Assembly: GCA_014607495.2 (NCBI GenBank)
Contig: CP053171.1
Coordinates: 682,001-746,000 of the forward strand
From: Carposina sasakii
Lineage: Eukaryota > Arthropoda > Insecta > Lepidoptera > Carposinidae
Direction of reading: 5' to 3'
Length of the DNA: 64,000 nucleotides
The translations under genes were made by a program, and so were the position numbers. The notes below the pieces were generated by a model. That model was not told the origin of the DNA and did no database searches. It worked only from the letters and a program-made list of their open reading frames with translations. Below, in pieces: positions 24,701 through 32,969 of the stretch (positions are counted from its first letter, which is position 1; each line of letters begins with the position of its first letter).

Positions 24701-25151
24701 TATATGCATAACGCTCTCTGTAAAATATGCCTTTCATCCCGTCGCTTTACATGCCCGTACCAAGACAGACGGTTACTTCGTAACTTGTCTGTGATCGGCG
24801 CAACTTTCAAACTTCCTCTTATATACTCATTTCTTATTTTATTAATTCATGTAACTCCACACATCCATCTCAACATTCTCATCTCTAGTGGGAAAACGTC
24901 TTTAAGCGTATCTAACTGATCTAGTGTCACCCTCACCTCTCCTATGCGACATCTGTCATCAGTCAGAATGGTCAGTTTTACTTCGAGATTTTCGCCGAGT
25001 TTTTACACAATTATTATACTTCACTTCTAGCTACATATTTATCTATTTTCTTTCAGGTGAAATTAAAGTAAAATACAAATTAAAAAGGAATAAGAAACTG
25101 GAAGCTGAAAGGACAAAAGACCGAACTTACGAGATAAACGGAGGGGGTTAA
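15763..25151 (+). CDS. Unrecognised secreted, cysteine-free protein (11 exons, two 12-nt microexons)
   Basis: I do not recognise this protein. Exons: 15763-15792, 17135-17183, 17267-17335, 18040-18156, 22028-22066, 22423-22434, 22553-22597, 23448-23549, 24326-24367, 24445-24456 and 25057-25151. They sum to 612 nt, or 203 aa, with TAA at 25149-25151. All junctions are GT-AG. The first intron is phase 0; every later intron is phase 1, and all exons from the third to the tenth are multiples of three. Residues 1-17 (MIRFWITFILSINFTLG) look like a signal peptide. The rest is charged and has no cysteine, with one NGS sequon at 105-107 and a Lys/Arg-rich C-terminus ending NGGG. The two microexons each add four residues (VSPN and VDKN). 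Exon 1 is inferred from its start, donor and phase. The least certain junction is the acceptor at 18039. Confidence 0.68.
15838..16015 (+). repeat. Dispersed repeat family G (intron 1 of the secreted gene)
   Basis: Contains ACACGGCTGTGTTACAAAAA, AGTGACAAGTTGCTAGCTTA and GACATGCACGGAAGGACATG. Confidence 0.65.
16055..16700. other. GC-rich block in intron 1, probably an old retroelement piece
   Basis: About 640 bp distinctly richer in G and C than its surroundings, for example GCTGGGGAGGCAACACCGGC. No long reading frame or terminal repeats are seen. It resembles an untranslated part of a non-LTR element, but I cannot name it. Confidence 0.35.
16724..16944 (+). repeat. Dispersed repeat family B
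   Basis: CTATATAATAAAATTGTGAC through GTCGCGGGCGTCCACTAGT. A shorter 3' piece also lies at 18236-18334. Confidence 0.72.
17355..17426 (-). tRNA. tRNA-Val (anticodon CAC)
   Basis: The 72-nt cloverleaf on the minus strand has acceptor stem GTTTCCG paired with CGGAAAC and a D-arm region TAGTGTAGTGGTTATCAC. The anticodon stem TGTGC/GCACA encloses loop TTCACAC, so the anticodon is CAC. The T arm is CCCGG-TTCGATC-CCGGG. Both pol III boxes are present. It lies in intron 3 (17336-18039) of the secreted gene, on the opposite strand. All stems pair, so it looks functional. Confidence 0.94.
18236..18334 (+). repeat. Family B 3' fragment
   Basis: TTTTTATCCCGGGAAAATGT to GTCGCGGGCGTCCACTA, in intron 4 of the secreted gene. 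Confidence 0.65.
18615..18705. repeat. Small foldback repeat
   Basis: CGAGCCTCTCGATAGTTCGT and GATAGCGTTACGGCGCGTAA pair partly with each other. A related copy lies at 34304-34412. Confidence 0.5.
18888..21467 (+). mobile_element. Complete pogo-family DNA transposon
   Basis: Inverted ends of about 24 bp (GGGTAAGGTGGTGCAAGAGT against GGGTAGGGTGGTGCAGCAGT) are flanked by TA at 18886-18887 and 21468-21469, giving a 2580-bp element. Subterminal regions on both sides repeat CAAGAGTGCGC and its inverse (near 18901, 19255, 19282, 21208, 21245 and 21268), which are likely transposase binding sites. It sits in intron 4 of the secreted gene, in the same orientation, and encodes one uninterrupted transposase. 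Confidence 0.9.
19398..21203 (+). CDS. Pogo/Tigger-like transposase with C-terminal zinc finger
   Basis: 601 aa from ATG 19398. The frame is open to 19230, but this ATG begins the conserved domain. An N-terminal psq/CENP-B-type helix-turn-helix lies at about residues 14-50 (ARKMIEEGKSKRQVAEHLGM). The DDE superfamily catalytic domain follows, with the three acidic positions visible as YNMDESGF, LLILDNHSSH and IQPLDRCFF. A basic, Lys/Arg-rich tract precedes a C-terminal PHD-like zinc finger with C-x2-C, C-x2-C, H-x2-C and C-x2-C spacing, starting ACPGCSEIY. No stop or frameshift is seen, so the enzyme may be active. It would cut and paste the surrounding element into TA sites. Confidence 0.92.
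   Translation: MSRRPRTTQRKNVDPSVMEEARKMIEEGKSKRQVAEHLGMPESTLRKRLKRVTVAQSLGRYKCTFSPEMELEFIEYIRKLDAMFFGLTAKDLRRLAFDFAEKNNIKHQFNMESKMAGKDWLRGFMRRHPTMSLRQPTSTSIARAMGFNKPQVERFYKNLSDLYDKHHFQAHKIYNMDESGFSTVPNKPPKVISTKGKKCVNKISSAERGQNVTVVCAMSASGQYIPPTFIFKRKRMKAELLDNAPPSAIGMTSDSSFINSELFLNWLQHFKEHALPTQEQPVLLILDNHSSHCTLDAVDYCRQNHIILLSLPPHSSHKIQPLDRCFFSPLKKYYAAECENWMRNHPGRTITTFQVAAIFTPAYAKTANIANAMEGFKVTGIWPFNDGLFSEVDFLASNVTDRPLVGDVPETNLTPRTSIDLQAPVLVENLKYPQNKEDRQLLAVEEDILEEARRLCEGDSIANSKTNKPSLELQDAASPSTSSQSQIKLTELSPYPKSSLLRKYCKRSKRSEILSSSPHKRMLEEEVQKKNRKPLLKRNKGPPRKPEKAPKKKVWACPGCSEIYSEPIVEDWIECISCKSWWHERCTDYAGLGHYKCDVCK
21478..21816 (+). mobile_element. MITE family D, copy 1 (5' end lost)
   Basis: Matches the element at 46128-46500 from CCACCTTTAACGAAGGGTAC to GACGACCAAAAATCACCCTG, but lacks the CAGGATG start. 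Confidence 0.72.
22087..22347. mobile_element. MITE with CAGGGTGTA ends
   Basis: Begins CAGGGTGTAGGTAACAG and ends with the inverse of CAGGGTGTAACAGAAGG, between TA dinucleotides. 261 bp, starting 20 bp after the exon 5 donor of the secreted gene. A related end occurs at 49274. Confidence 0.65.
22612..22735 (-). repeat. SINE family A, left arm of an inverted pair
   Basis: CTATTGCAGTCCACTGCTGG to GGCGGGTTGGTGACC. Pairs with 22888-23012 in the same intron. Confidence 0.8.
22888..23012 (+). repeat. SINE family A, right arm of an inverted pair
   Basis: GGTCACCAACCCGTCTGCCC to GACTGCAATAGGCTGAAGAC, inverted relative to 22612-22735. Confidence 0.8.
23614..23862 (-). repeat. Family F copy, left arm of a head-to-head pair
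   Basis: CTATGCTGCTTTGGGAGTGA to CCCCGTAAGGGATAAAGGCG, immediately followed by an inverted copy at 23874-24068. Confidence 0.8.
23874..24068 (+). repeat. Family F copy, right arm of a head-to-head pair
   Basis: CTCAAAACTGACCAATTTTG to CTCCCAGAGCAGCATAGAAG. Together with 23614-23862 it would form a long intronic hairpin. Confidence 0.8.
24538..24900 (-). pseudogene. RTE-type 3' end relic (last intron of the secreted gene)
   Basis: Reverse-strand counterpart of 10918-11380. It includes the inverse of CTTGGTACGGGCATGTAAAG, the RPKKCWMD region and the tail, with frame breaks. Confidence 0.72.
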
Positions 25152-25229
25152 AAACCTACATAAGTGTAGATAATAGACATTATACCATATGAACTACAGA
25201 ATATATATCGATGCATACAAAATATTACA

Positions 25230-25540
25230 TTATATACATATAATCACGCCTTTATACCTTACGGGGTAGGCAGAGCACCAAGGGTCGATATAACCACATG
25301 GTGCCACTTCTGACCAATTTTGAGGGTATAATTGAGATGTACAAGTTCGGTTAGTAGTGACAGGTGGTCAACCCAGCCAAAACACCATCGCCTACTAAAC
25401 ACCGGGAAGAGAAGCAAGTATTAACAAAATATTAATTTAAAAATTATCTCTACATATGTGTTGTACCCTGCTACTAAAACCCGACTGAATTGTACAGTAC
25501 TATATATATGCCCGGGAAGAGAAGCAGGAGCTGCTTATAG
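25230..25540 (+). repeat. Family F copy, rearranged
   Basis: TAATCACGCCTTTATACCTT to GACAGGTGGTCAACCCA, then a scrambled second half with two CCCGGGAAGAGAAGCA-like blocks. Confidence 0.6.
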
Positions 25541-25753
25541 TACAATAATAAAATATTACAAAATAAAAACATAACCATAATTTAAAATTATCTCTACATA
25601 TGTGTAGTTCTGTTTTTTACCTATTTTGGGTCTTATGTTACCCGCCCGTGCGCCAACAAAAGTGGCCGGCGCCTGCTACGATAAAACCCGCCACACTGCA
25701 GTGAATTGCGACGTTTCAAACAATATTTTCATTAAATATAATTATATTTTCAG

Positions 25754-26124
25754 TTGGTTTTTGTAGAAAATGAGTTAGGGAACGTGATGATAAGAGTCGT
25801 CAAATTAGGCCGTTTTGTTACTACTGAGGGCCCGGAAAGAAAATACTAAATTGCCGAGGACATACGTAAAATAATCAGAGGAATTTCGGTGGAGAACCTG
25901 CACAAGAACCTCAGGGTCCAGGTGCGAAAAAAGGTGCCAGGCCTATGTCGACATCGAAAGACAGGCAACGTTTTCGAACTGCCATAAGTACATTTTTTCA
26001 GGAACACACTGTTTCGTTTTGCCAAGAATGTCTGCAATAACAGCGATAACTTGAGTGCCATGTGGATTACAAGAAACGTTGATCTCATTATAATGTACCA
26101 AATTATCCTATATATTGAAAGTTA
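25754..26124 (+). pseudogene. Unassigned coding-like segments
   Basis: After a good acceptor (TATATTTTCAG, to 25753), a frame reads LVFVENELGNVMIRVVKLGR onward to TAA at 25847-25849. The same frame reopens as IAEDIRKIIRGISVENLHK and continues to a stop near 25984. A second acceptor (CATTTTTTCAG, near 26001) then opens a frame containing NTLFRFAKNVCNNSDNLSAM that closes near 26124. Codon use looks protein-like, but the in-frame stop and the lack of a donor between the pieces suggest a decayed gene or missed exons. Family unknown. Confidence 0.35.
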
Positions 26125-26129
26125 ATTTT

Positions 26130-26560
26130 TTGTTTTTGTTTTATAATTTTAAAACGCAGTGCTTGCTAGAATTATTTTTACCTTTGCTAAAATTAATATT
26201 AAAAACCAATTTTTGTTTCATCATGTTGTTTTTTTAATCAAAAAAATATTCACACATAAATACTTTAATTTTGTGTAAAAAATTATTCTTTTAAAATTTA
26301 CATACCCTCAACAACCTCCCGTAATATTTTCACCAACTCGCCGGGTTAAATAGAGTAGTGTTACCTACACTACACTACTTTTAAATCCCCTTTGAATTAT
26401 GTAATAATTTATATTTGTAATTAGTACTGTTTGTGTCTCTTGATAATAATGAAATAAAATATGACGTACCTATCATCAGATCACGAAGGAGATCCCACAG
26501 CCACGTTTAGCATTGCAGATCCAGATGTAAAAGCTGTTCCTTCTTACTTATGAAATAACA
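26130..26560. other. Intergenic, AT-rich
   Basis: Only a short family G scrap (near 26478-26530, GATCCCACAGCCACGTTTAG) is recognisable. Confidence 0.5.
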
Positions 26561-26564
26561 GAAA

Positions 26565-26960
26565 AAGTTTATTTATTTCTTTATTTCGTATTAGGAAGAC
26601 CAACAGCTATATTAAGGCAGTAATAACAACAATATAGTGACATACAGCTAAATTAAGGTCTCCGCAAGTATGCGACACAAAAATATTACTCAACACACAA
26701 TTACAAATTGACTTGACTTACTAATTTAGCAAAATAGTTTCTTATGTACTTATCCACACCCGGCTAGGTACATCACACATAATTTAGGTTAATTAAAACA
26801 CAAGACTATTTGAAAAAGGATCCAGCTATGGTCCGTCTAACCGCCACAGCACTTGTATCAAACAGATCTATGTCCAATGTCTTACTAGTTAAATTGAAAT
26901 TATTACTCGCACGCCATATATAGGAGTTCTGCCTATAGTTAGTTGAAGTTATTAATAATG
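26565..26960 (-). repeat. Probable non-LTR retrotransposon 3' end
   Basis: The left edge TTTATTTATTTCTTTATTTC is the inverse of an AATAAA-type tail. It is followed by TAGGAAGACCAACAGCT and a low-complexity untranslated region. Polarity is inferred from the tail. Confidence 0.45.
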
Positions 26961-27336
26961 CATCGCCATATCGTCTATAGGATTCTAAAACAGATACCTA
27001 TGTAATACTTATAACGATGAACACAAAGAAATATAATATTATGCCAAACGTATTTGTATTTGAATGTTCCTGAAATTTTATGTACCCAAATAAGAATGTG
27101 TTTCCATTAGTGAAGCTGGATGGAACTAAGTGGGTAAATTGACCAATTCGATCTAGAATATTCATGAATATTGAATACTTAATATGTATTATACTTAATC
27201 GTCAATGCGTGAACCACTCCAAATAGTTCCACGTCCATGGAAACGCACTCCACATAATTTTACTTCCTTTAACTTAAGGTCCGGACATAATCAGGGTACC
27301 CAAAAAATGTCCAATCGTAGTGCATCACGCTCATCC

Positions 27337-27790
27337 TGCGCATTTTATTTTATTTTATTTGTACGGATAACAAACAGTGGCATTAATCCATTACACGACT
27401 TATTAGGAGACTGTGCACCAATTATATGTCTTCGTTCACAATAGCTACGACTTGTTAAATGCTAACAAAACAGAAATAACAATGGCGCAATGAATCGCAA
27501 ACAATGTATCCAAAAATCACAATCAGGGAATCAGTTCAAACCAATCACTGGCAATAGCTTGCTTAATTTTGGTTGGCTTTAAATTACTTATCCCGAGGAA
27601 CTTATTCACTTGAGTCGCTGCTCTCACGAGAAAAGAGATTTGTCTGTAATTTGTGTGACATAGAGAGACAAAAAGAGTAGCTAGCCGCTTAACAGATCTG
27701 TGAGGCATCCGCAAATTAACAGACGAAAGGAGATCCGGGCAATCAATTAGAAACTTTGCATGTATTTAACTTTAAAACCAATAAGGACAA
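27337..27790 (-). pseudogene. Non-LTR retrotransposon, 5'-truncated RT C-terminus
   Basis: On the minus strand, a frame reads LIDCPDLLSSVNLRMPHRS, then VKRLATLFVSLCHTNYRQ, and stops after DWFELIP. It is followed by an untranslated tail ending in repeated AATAAA at about 27337. This matches the C-terminal region of insect non-LTR reverse transcriptases. It is short and non-functional. Confidence 0.6.
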
Positions 27791-27799
27791 TTTACACCT

Positions 27800-28490
27800 A
27801 CCATTTTTTGAGCAAAAATCATAAAGACTCTAGCTTCCTATCTATCATTGAAGATCATTAACAAACTGAAGTAACAATAAAGTTTTTATTTCATGCCCTT
27901 AAGAGAAAGAAACTTACACCTCTTACGGAGTTAAAGCTTGTATTTGTTTCGCCCGAGCACGGAATAGTGAAAGAAGTTACGGGAACCCGAAATTACGAAC
28001 CCGAGATTATATGGGGCGGGGGACTATTCTTAACTTTTAAAAATGTACATACATACATACATAATAGACACGGCTGTGTTTCAAAAATGAGGTAACCAGA
28101 GCTGCAAGATCATAAAGAATTATACAGCCACGTTTAGCATGACGGGGATAGATGTAAATGATCACTGACAAGTTTCTAGCTTATCGCCTGAGAGAATCAT
28201 TATATGTTATCGAGTGACTGACAAAGAATAAACTATCGAACTGCTGCAGTGTGTTTATGAAGCTGAAAGAGGATTTTCACAAGTTTCCGAGAAATGGATA
28301 TTTCTAATAAAAATAAAATAAATACTGGGTACGTGTTGTATGCACGACGATTTAAGAGACTGTGCTGATATTTGAAGTTTGTGAAAATAAAATAAAGAAA
28401 AGACTTTTTATGGTCAAAATGGTGACAATTTATTATTAAAAAAAAAAGAAAAAGAAAATGGTGTTTCCATAACAAAGCTATCGTAAGCTT
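27800..28490. other. Intergenic, left flank of the LTR element
   Basis: Contains a family G piece at 28065-28195 (GCTGCAAGATCATAAAGAAT, CACGTTTAGCATGACGGGGA) and a CATA run near 28050. No gene. Confidence 0.5.
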
Positions 28491-28491
28491 T

Positions 28492-29540
28492 GTGACGCCA
28501 CCAGCGACGTCACAAGGGAGATGGCAGAGTCACAGCTGCGAACGAGGCGAGAGACCGGAGGGGACGCAGCACCGCCCGCACACCGCGCGCCCCGCCAGCA
28601 TCCCGCAAGCGACTCCCGCATTCCGCGGACGATTCCCGCATCCCGTGAGCGACAACCGCGTCCCGCTCACCCCGCTACCGACCGCCGCCAACGAAGCAAT
28701 AAAACTTGTTGGAAAAGCCGCGCGCCAAGCATTCACGTTCGGTGGTTAGTGCCCTCTGCACGTCCGCGTCAGCTACCGGAGGTGAATGCCCACGTCCTCA
28801 ATTTGCCAGGTGCAAAGCCCTAGTCGTCTAGTTGTTAAAGGGACCTTTGATTCGGGTAAAGATCGTGTCAGGACCCCGAAACCATTAGATCCAACTAGTG
28901 CAGGACGTTCCGCGATACGGGTCACCGACGCCGAAGGTGCATTCCCGCTTTTTGCACGTCCTCGGAATAACCGAGTCCACGCCGTCTGACTGTCAGGCGA
29001 ACCTTTGATTCGGGTAAAGATCGTGTCAGGTTCTCTGACCGTCAGGCATAGCCGTGGACAGGACGTTTCATACCCGCGCCGTAGACGCTCATCCAGCTCG
29101 CGCTCCCGCCGCGTATGTCCCGTTGTTCCGCTCGTACCGCGACCGAGCCCGCCAGTTAGTTTCCCGAGGGAAGTCATCTACTTCCCTAAGCTATGTATAG
29201 TCTAGATTGTGAATAAGTGAATGTACCTAAGTGATAGTAATTACAAACCTATAGTTTGCCCTCCGCAATCCTTGTATAGTCCGGCCTTCCGCCCGTTGAC
29301 TATATCTAGTGTTACAAACCGCGTCCATAGTCAGGTCCCGTGACTGACGTAAACCCATGTACTGGATGATCAGTAACTAAATTAAGATTATACGTGAATG
29401 AATGTGTATCGTGTGTTTCTCTCACTATCCCGACTCCCAAACTCTGTTCACTCAGAAATCCCTAATCTAGCCCCCCGGCTGGGTCATAGGGAGTAGCCCG
29501 GCGTACCCCAAATTCATCCCTTGGAATACACCGCGTTACA
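28492..29540 (+). repeat. 5' LTR
   Basis: 1049 bp, GC-rich compared with the flanks. A perfect 30-bp direct repeat occurs at 28843-28872 and 29001-29030 (start ACCTTTGATTCGGGTAAAGA). The reading frames seen in it recur in the other LTR and are not genes. Confidence 0.92.
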
Positions 29541-29542
29541 TT

Positions 29543-29553
29543 TGGCGCCCAAC
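29543..29553 (+). promoter_or_regulatory. Primer-binding site
   Basis: TGGCGCCCAAC begins two bases after the 5' LTR. This is the start of a standard tRNA primer complement, similar to the Lys type. Confidence 0.75.
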
Positions 29554-29803
29554 TCAATTAACTCACGCGTTTTTCAGTGTTCCAGTGACACCGGTCACGA
29601 ACATAAAAACGGGAAAATAAGTGAACACAGAGTACGGGACAGGGCTGTACAATACACAAAAAAATAAAACCGCGTATCAAGTGCCGGCCGGAATAATCCC
29701 GTAAGTAAATAATTAAAAACCCGCGTAATAAATTCAATAATAAATTATCCCGAAATAATAATCCAGAAACAAAAAAAAACAAACAACAAAAATTACAACT
29801 TGA

Positions 29804-31351
29804 ATGTCCACGTCGTGGATATACGGTCTTAGAAAAACACAACAACTAGTAGAAGAGGCACAGTCAAGAGGCATACCGACCGAAGGCTCAACAGTAGACG
29901 AGCTGCGCAAGATAGTAGTCGAAGACATACGTAAATCTCCCGGAAACACCATAACAATAAAATCAAAAATGGCACCAGAAAAAGACATAACACAAATAGT
30001 AGAAGCATGGAAAATATACTTCGACGGAACAAACTGTGCAATAGAATTTCTAGAAAGCCTGGAGGAGTTGATGACAACCAGAGAAATAGAGAAAGAGAAA
30101 CTACCAACCGCCCTGATACAGCTATTTAAGGGGAAAACATTACAGTGGTACAGAAACAACCATAATTCCTGGACGTCGTATGAAGACTTCGCAGAAGATT
30201 TCAAAGTGCATTACTTCCCATGCAACTACGCGAGTAAACTGCAGGAAGCCATAATCGCCAGGAAACAGAAGTTCAACGAAAAATTTACAGAATACATCAT
30301 AGACATACAAACAATGATAAGACGTTTCGGAAATATGACAGAACAAGAACAACTCGATAGGATATACGAAAATATGCACGCAAATTACAAACTTTACATA
30401 AAGAAGCAAGAATTTAAAAGATTGAGAGAACTCATCACAATGGCAAAAGAATTCGAAAGCATAAATGAAGAAAAATACAGAACATATAACGAACAAGCTC
30501 AGATGTGGAACAAGCAGCCACAAGAAAAGAGATACACTCCAGCTGTAAGTTTCCCGAAGAAAGAAGAATCAAATGCAACAACACAAAAGATCAACCCGAA
30601 CTATAACCCAGAAACATGTTGCTGGAGCTGCGGAAAGCAAGGCCACTCTTACAGAGAATGCAGAGGACGTAAGAAAATCTTTTGCAGTTACTGCGGCATA
30701 TTGGGACGAATGAGCAGAAATTGTTGCAGAGGAGGCCCCAGAAAGGACAAAGCAATAAAGGCCTATACTACAGAGAAAGGCTCCAACCGAGACAACCGAA
30801 TATTCGTAACCGTGAAGGTGCAAGAAAAAACCTATAAAGCTCTCATAGACACAGGGTCAACATGTTCATACATAAATAAACAGATATATGAACAATGGGG
30901 AGGGCATACGAGAAACAAAACGGGAAACGACAACATAGTGAGACTAGCAGACGGGTCTAAAATAACCATTAACGAGAGTATTACGGTGGAAATGGAGATA
31001 GAAGGGAAAATAATCAGACACAAGATGCACGTAATACCAACAACCAACGTAATAATTATCGGAATGGACATACTAAAACATCTGGGAGCAAAAATATCAA
31101 TCCTGGAAGTAGAAACCAACCCAGAGATAATTATAAAAAATGAACAAATCACGCCAGAAAGGAAAAAGAAAAATAAAAAAGCGGACGAAATATCCAGAAA
31201 CCCGGTGTACGCAATCAATAGGGAAACCGCTGACTGGTACACGAAGAAACTTTCTAAAGTAGAACAAAATAAGAACAAATTCCCAGAATTCCGCATAAGT
31301 GAAGGAAAACTTTATAAGAAAATAGACAAAACGCCTATGGATGTAAAATAG
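29804..31351 (+). CDS. Gag-protease polyprotein of the LTR element
   Basis: 515 aa from ATG 29804 to TAG. The N-terminus has a SAP-like stretch (ESGIP-type region, read here as EAQSRGIPTEGSTVDELRK), then a gypsy Gag capsid region with YFPCNY. Two zinc knuckles follow: CCWSCGKQGHSYREC and a second C-x2-C cluster. The aspartic protease has active site LIDTGS and a downstream IIIGMDILKHLGA. After the protease the frame jumps, at about 31165-31190, to ADEISRNPV and GKLYKKI, sequence normally found after RNase H. The whole reverse transcriptase and RNase H are therefore deleted in frame. Gag and protease look intact, so the element could supply particles, but it needs an outside polymerase. Confidence 0.85.
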   Translation: MSTSWIYGLRKTQQLVEEAQSRGIPTEGSTVDELRKIVVEDIRKSPGNTITIKSKMAPEKDITQIVEAWKIYFDGTNCAIEFLESLEELMTTREIEKEKLPTALIQLFKGKTLQWYRNNHNSWTSYEDFAEDFKVHYFPCNYASKLQEAIIARKQKFNEKFTEYIIDIQTMIRRFGNMTEQEQLDRIYENMHANYKLYIKKQEFKRLRELITMAKEFESINEEKYRTYNEQAQMWNKQPQEKRYTPAVSFPKKEESNATTQKINPNYNPETCCWSCGKQGHSYRECRGRKKIFCSYCGILGRMSRNCCRGGPRKDKAIKAYTTEKGSNRDNRIFVTVKVQEKTYKALIDTGSTCSYINKQIYEQWGGHTRNKTGNDNIVRLADGSKITINESITVEMEIEGKIIRHKMHVIPTTNVIIIGMDILKHLGAKISILEVETNPEIIIKNEQITPERKKKNKKADEISRNPVYAINRETADWYTKKLSKVEQNKNKFPEFRISEGKLYKKIDKTPMDVK

Positions 31352-32052
31352 CAGCTAATTCAGAATGGAAACTGTGCATCCAGGATCAAGAGAAAGCAGA
31401 TATACTAAAAGAAAACCACGATGACCCGAGCGCAGGACACACCGGCGCAGCAAAGACACTTAAAAAAATAGCACAGTGCTATTATTGGCCAGGAATGTAC
31501 CGGGAAGTGACCAAATACGTCCAAAAGTGCAAAGTATGCCAGAAAAACAAACCATCGCAAGAGAAAAAAGCCGGTACAGGGTACGTAAGCAACGCCACAG
31601 AACCACGGCAGAAAATCTCAACAGACATAATCGGACCGTTACCACGTTCACGCAAGGGCAAGACCAAATATACACCAGCATTCCTACTATTCGGAAGAGA
31701 GTTAAGAAATCCAGGAGATAGAAACGGATTCCCGAGGCCAGCAGTATCGAAAAGACAAGATATGGGGAAAGTATACGAAGTAGTGAAGAATAACCAACAA
31801 AGAGCGTCAACAAATCAAAAAAAATACTACGATATGAAGAGAAGAGAATGGAAACCGGAAATAGGAGACAAGGTCCTAAAAAGGAACTTCACGCTATCCA
31901 ATAGCAACAAAAACTTCTGTGCAAAACTAGCACCAAAATTCGCCGGTCCATACACGATAATCCAGAAAAAGTCGCCAGTGATATTTTTAATAAAAGACAA
32001 CAGGAAGATCCAGACCGCCCACATAAAAGACCTGAAGAAATACAATACATAA
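31337..32052 (+). pseudogene. Integrase remnant of the LTR element
   Basis: This frame is -1 relative to gag-protease and overlaps its end. It carries the HHCC zinc-binding domain (ENHDDPSAGHTG, then CKVCQKNK) and the first catalytic Asp context (STDIIGPLP). It then passes directly from KGKTKY to TPAFLLFGREL near 31670. The rest of the D,D35E core is thus lost in frame while the C-terminal domain (GDKVLKR, then FAGPYTI) stays open to the TAA at 32050-32052. It cannot integrate on its own. The shift at about 31340 may be a programmed -1 site or a one-base lesion. Confidence 0.82.
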
Positions 32053-32958
32053 AATAACTCTTCTTTTGTTGGAAAAAAAAAGTACAAAAAAAAAATTATA
32101 AAAAAAAATGTAAAAAAAAAAAAAAAAAAAACCAGAGGTACAATTGAAAGAAAAAATATACTTTCAAAAAAAAAAAAAAAAAAAAAAAGATACATAAAAA
32201 AAATATATATATCGCACGAAAAGTACAACAAACAAAAGAAGAGATAATAATAAATAAATCAAAAAAAATAATCAAATAATAGTAAATAACAAAACAAATA
32301 AATAATAATACCAAATAAATAATAAACCGAAAATAAAATTAAAAACAATTTTTAAATAAAATAATAAAACTAGATATGCATCATACATAACAAGAAAAAT
32401 AAATATAGAATAATAATAGAAGAATATTACCAGCATAAAAAGTAAATAAATAATAAAACCAGATAACAAAATAAACCAGATAAATCAAAACAATGAAATC
32501 ACAATACCAGATAACTATCAAAAGATAATTAGTAGAATAAATTTATAAAAATATTCAAACATAATAAATCCCGAAATCGCCAGCCCTGACGATAAATCTG
32601 CATAGTAACACCGATAGCAAACAACATTCCTAGATAAGAGAACAATAGATCGTCGACGACCGCACGGACCCAAGCCGGTTGGGCACAAGTCATTAGCCCG
32701 AAGTTAGGATTTTTAAATTATAGCGTATTTTAAATAGACATAGATAGATAGTATTACGTAGGGAAATAGTAGTATGTATTAGGTTTTTGAAATTTTTATT
32801 TGATTTTTGAATAGATTCCGCCGGGGATAAAGTAGGTCCGCAATACTATTTTGAGGGGGAAACCGGCCGACACTTAACGAAGTTAGGCAGGGGGGTTTCT
32901 TACAAGTTAATAGGTATTAACGTGTGATTTTTTCCAGATACGAAAAAATCTCCGCACC
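32053..32958 (+). other. 3' untranslated interior of the LTR element
   Basis: A-rich low-complexity run at 32070-32530 with AAAATAATAATA-type repeats, then about 400 bp of unique sequence. No gene. Confidence 0.7.
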
Positions 32959-32969
32959 GAGGGGGAGAA
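32959..32969 (+). promoter_or_regulatory. Polypurine tract
   Basis: GAGGGGGAGAA lies directly before the 3' LTR. Confidence 0.85.

Noticed and set aside
28773..29177. 134-codon minus-strand frame repeated at 33253-33657
   Set aside because: It lies wholly inside both LTRs, and its repetition follows from LTR identity. GC-rich sequence gives long chance frames.
29558..32469. Many minus-strand hydrophobic frames
   Set aside because: They mirror the A-rich gag, integrase and 3' region of the LTR element; poly-Phe/Ile content is an artefact of A-rich plus-strand DNA.
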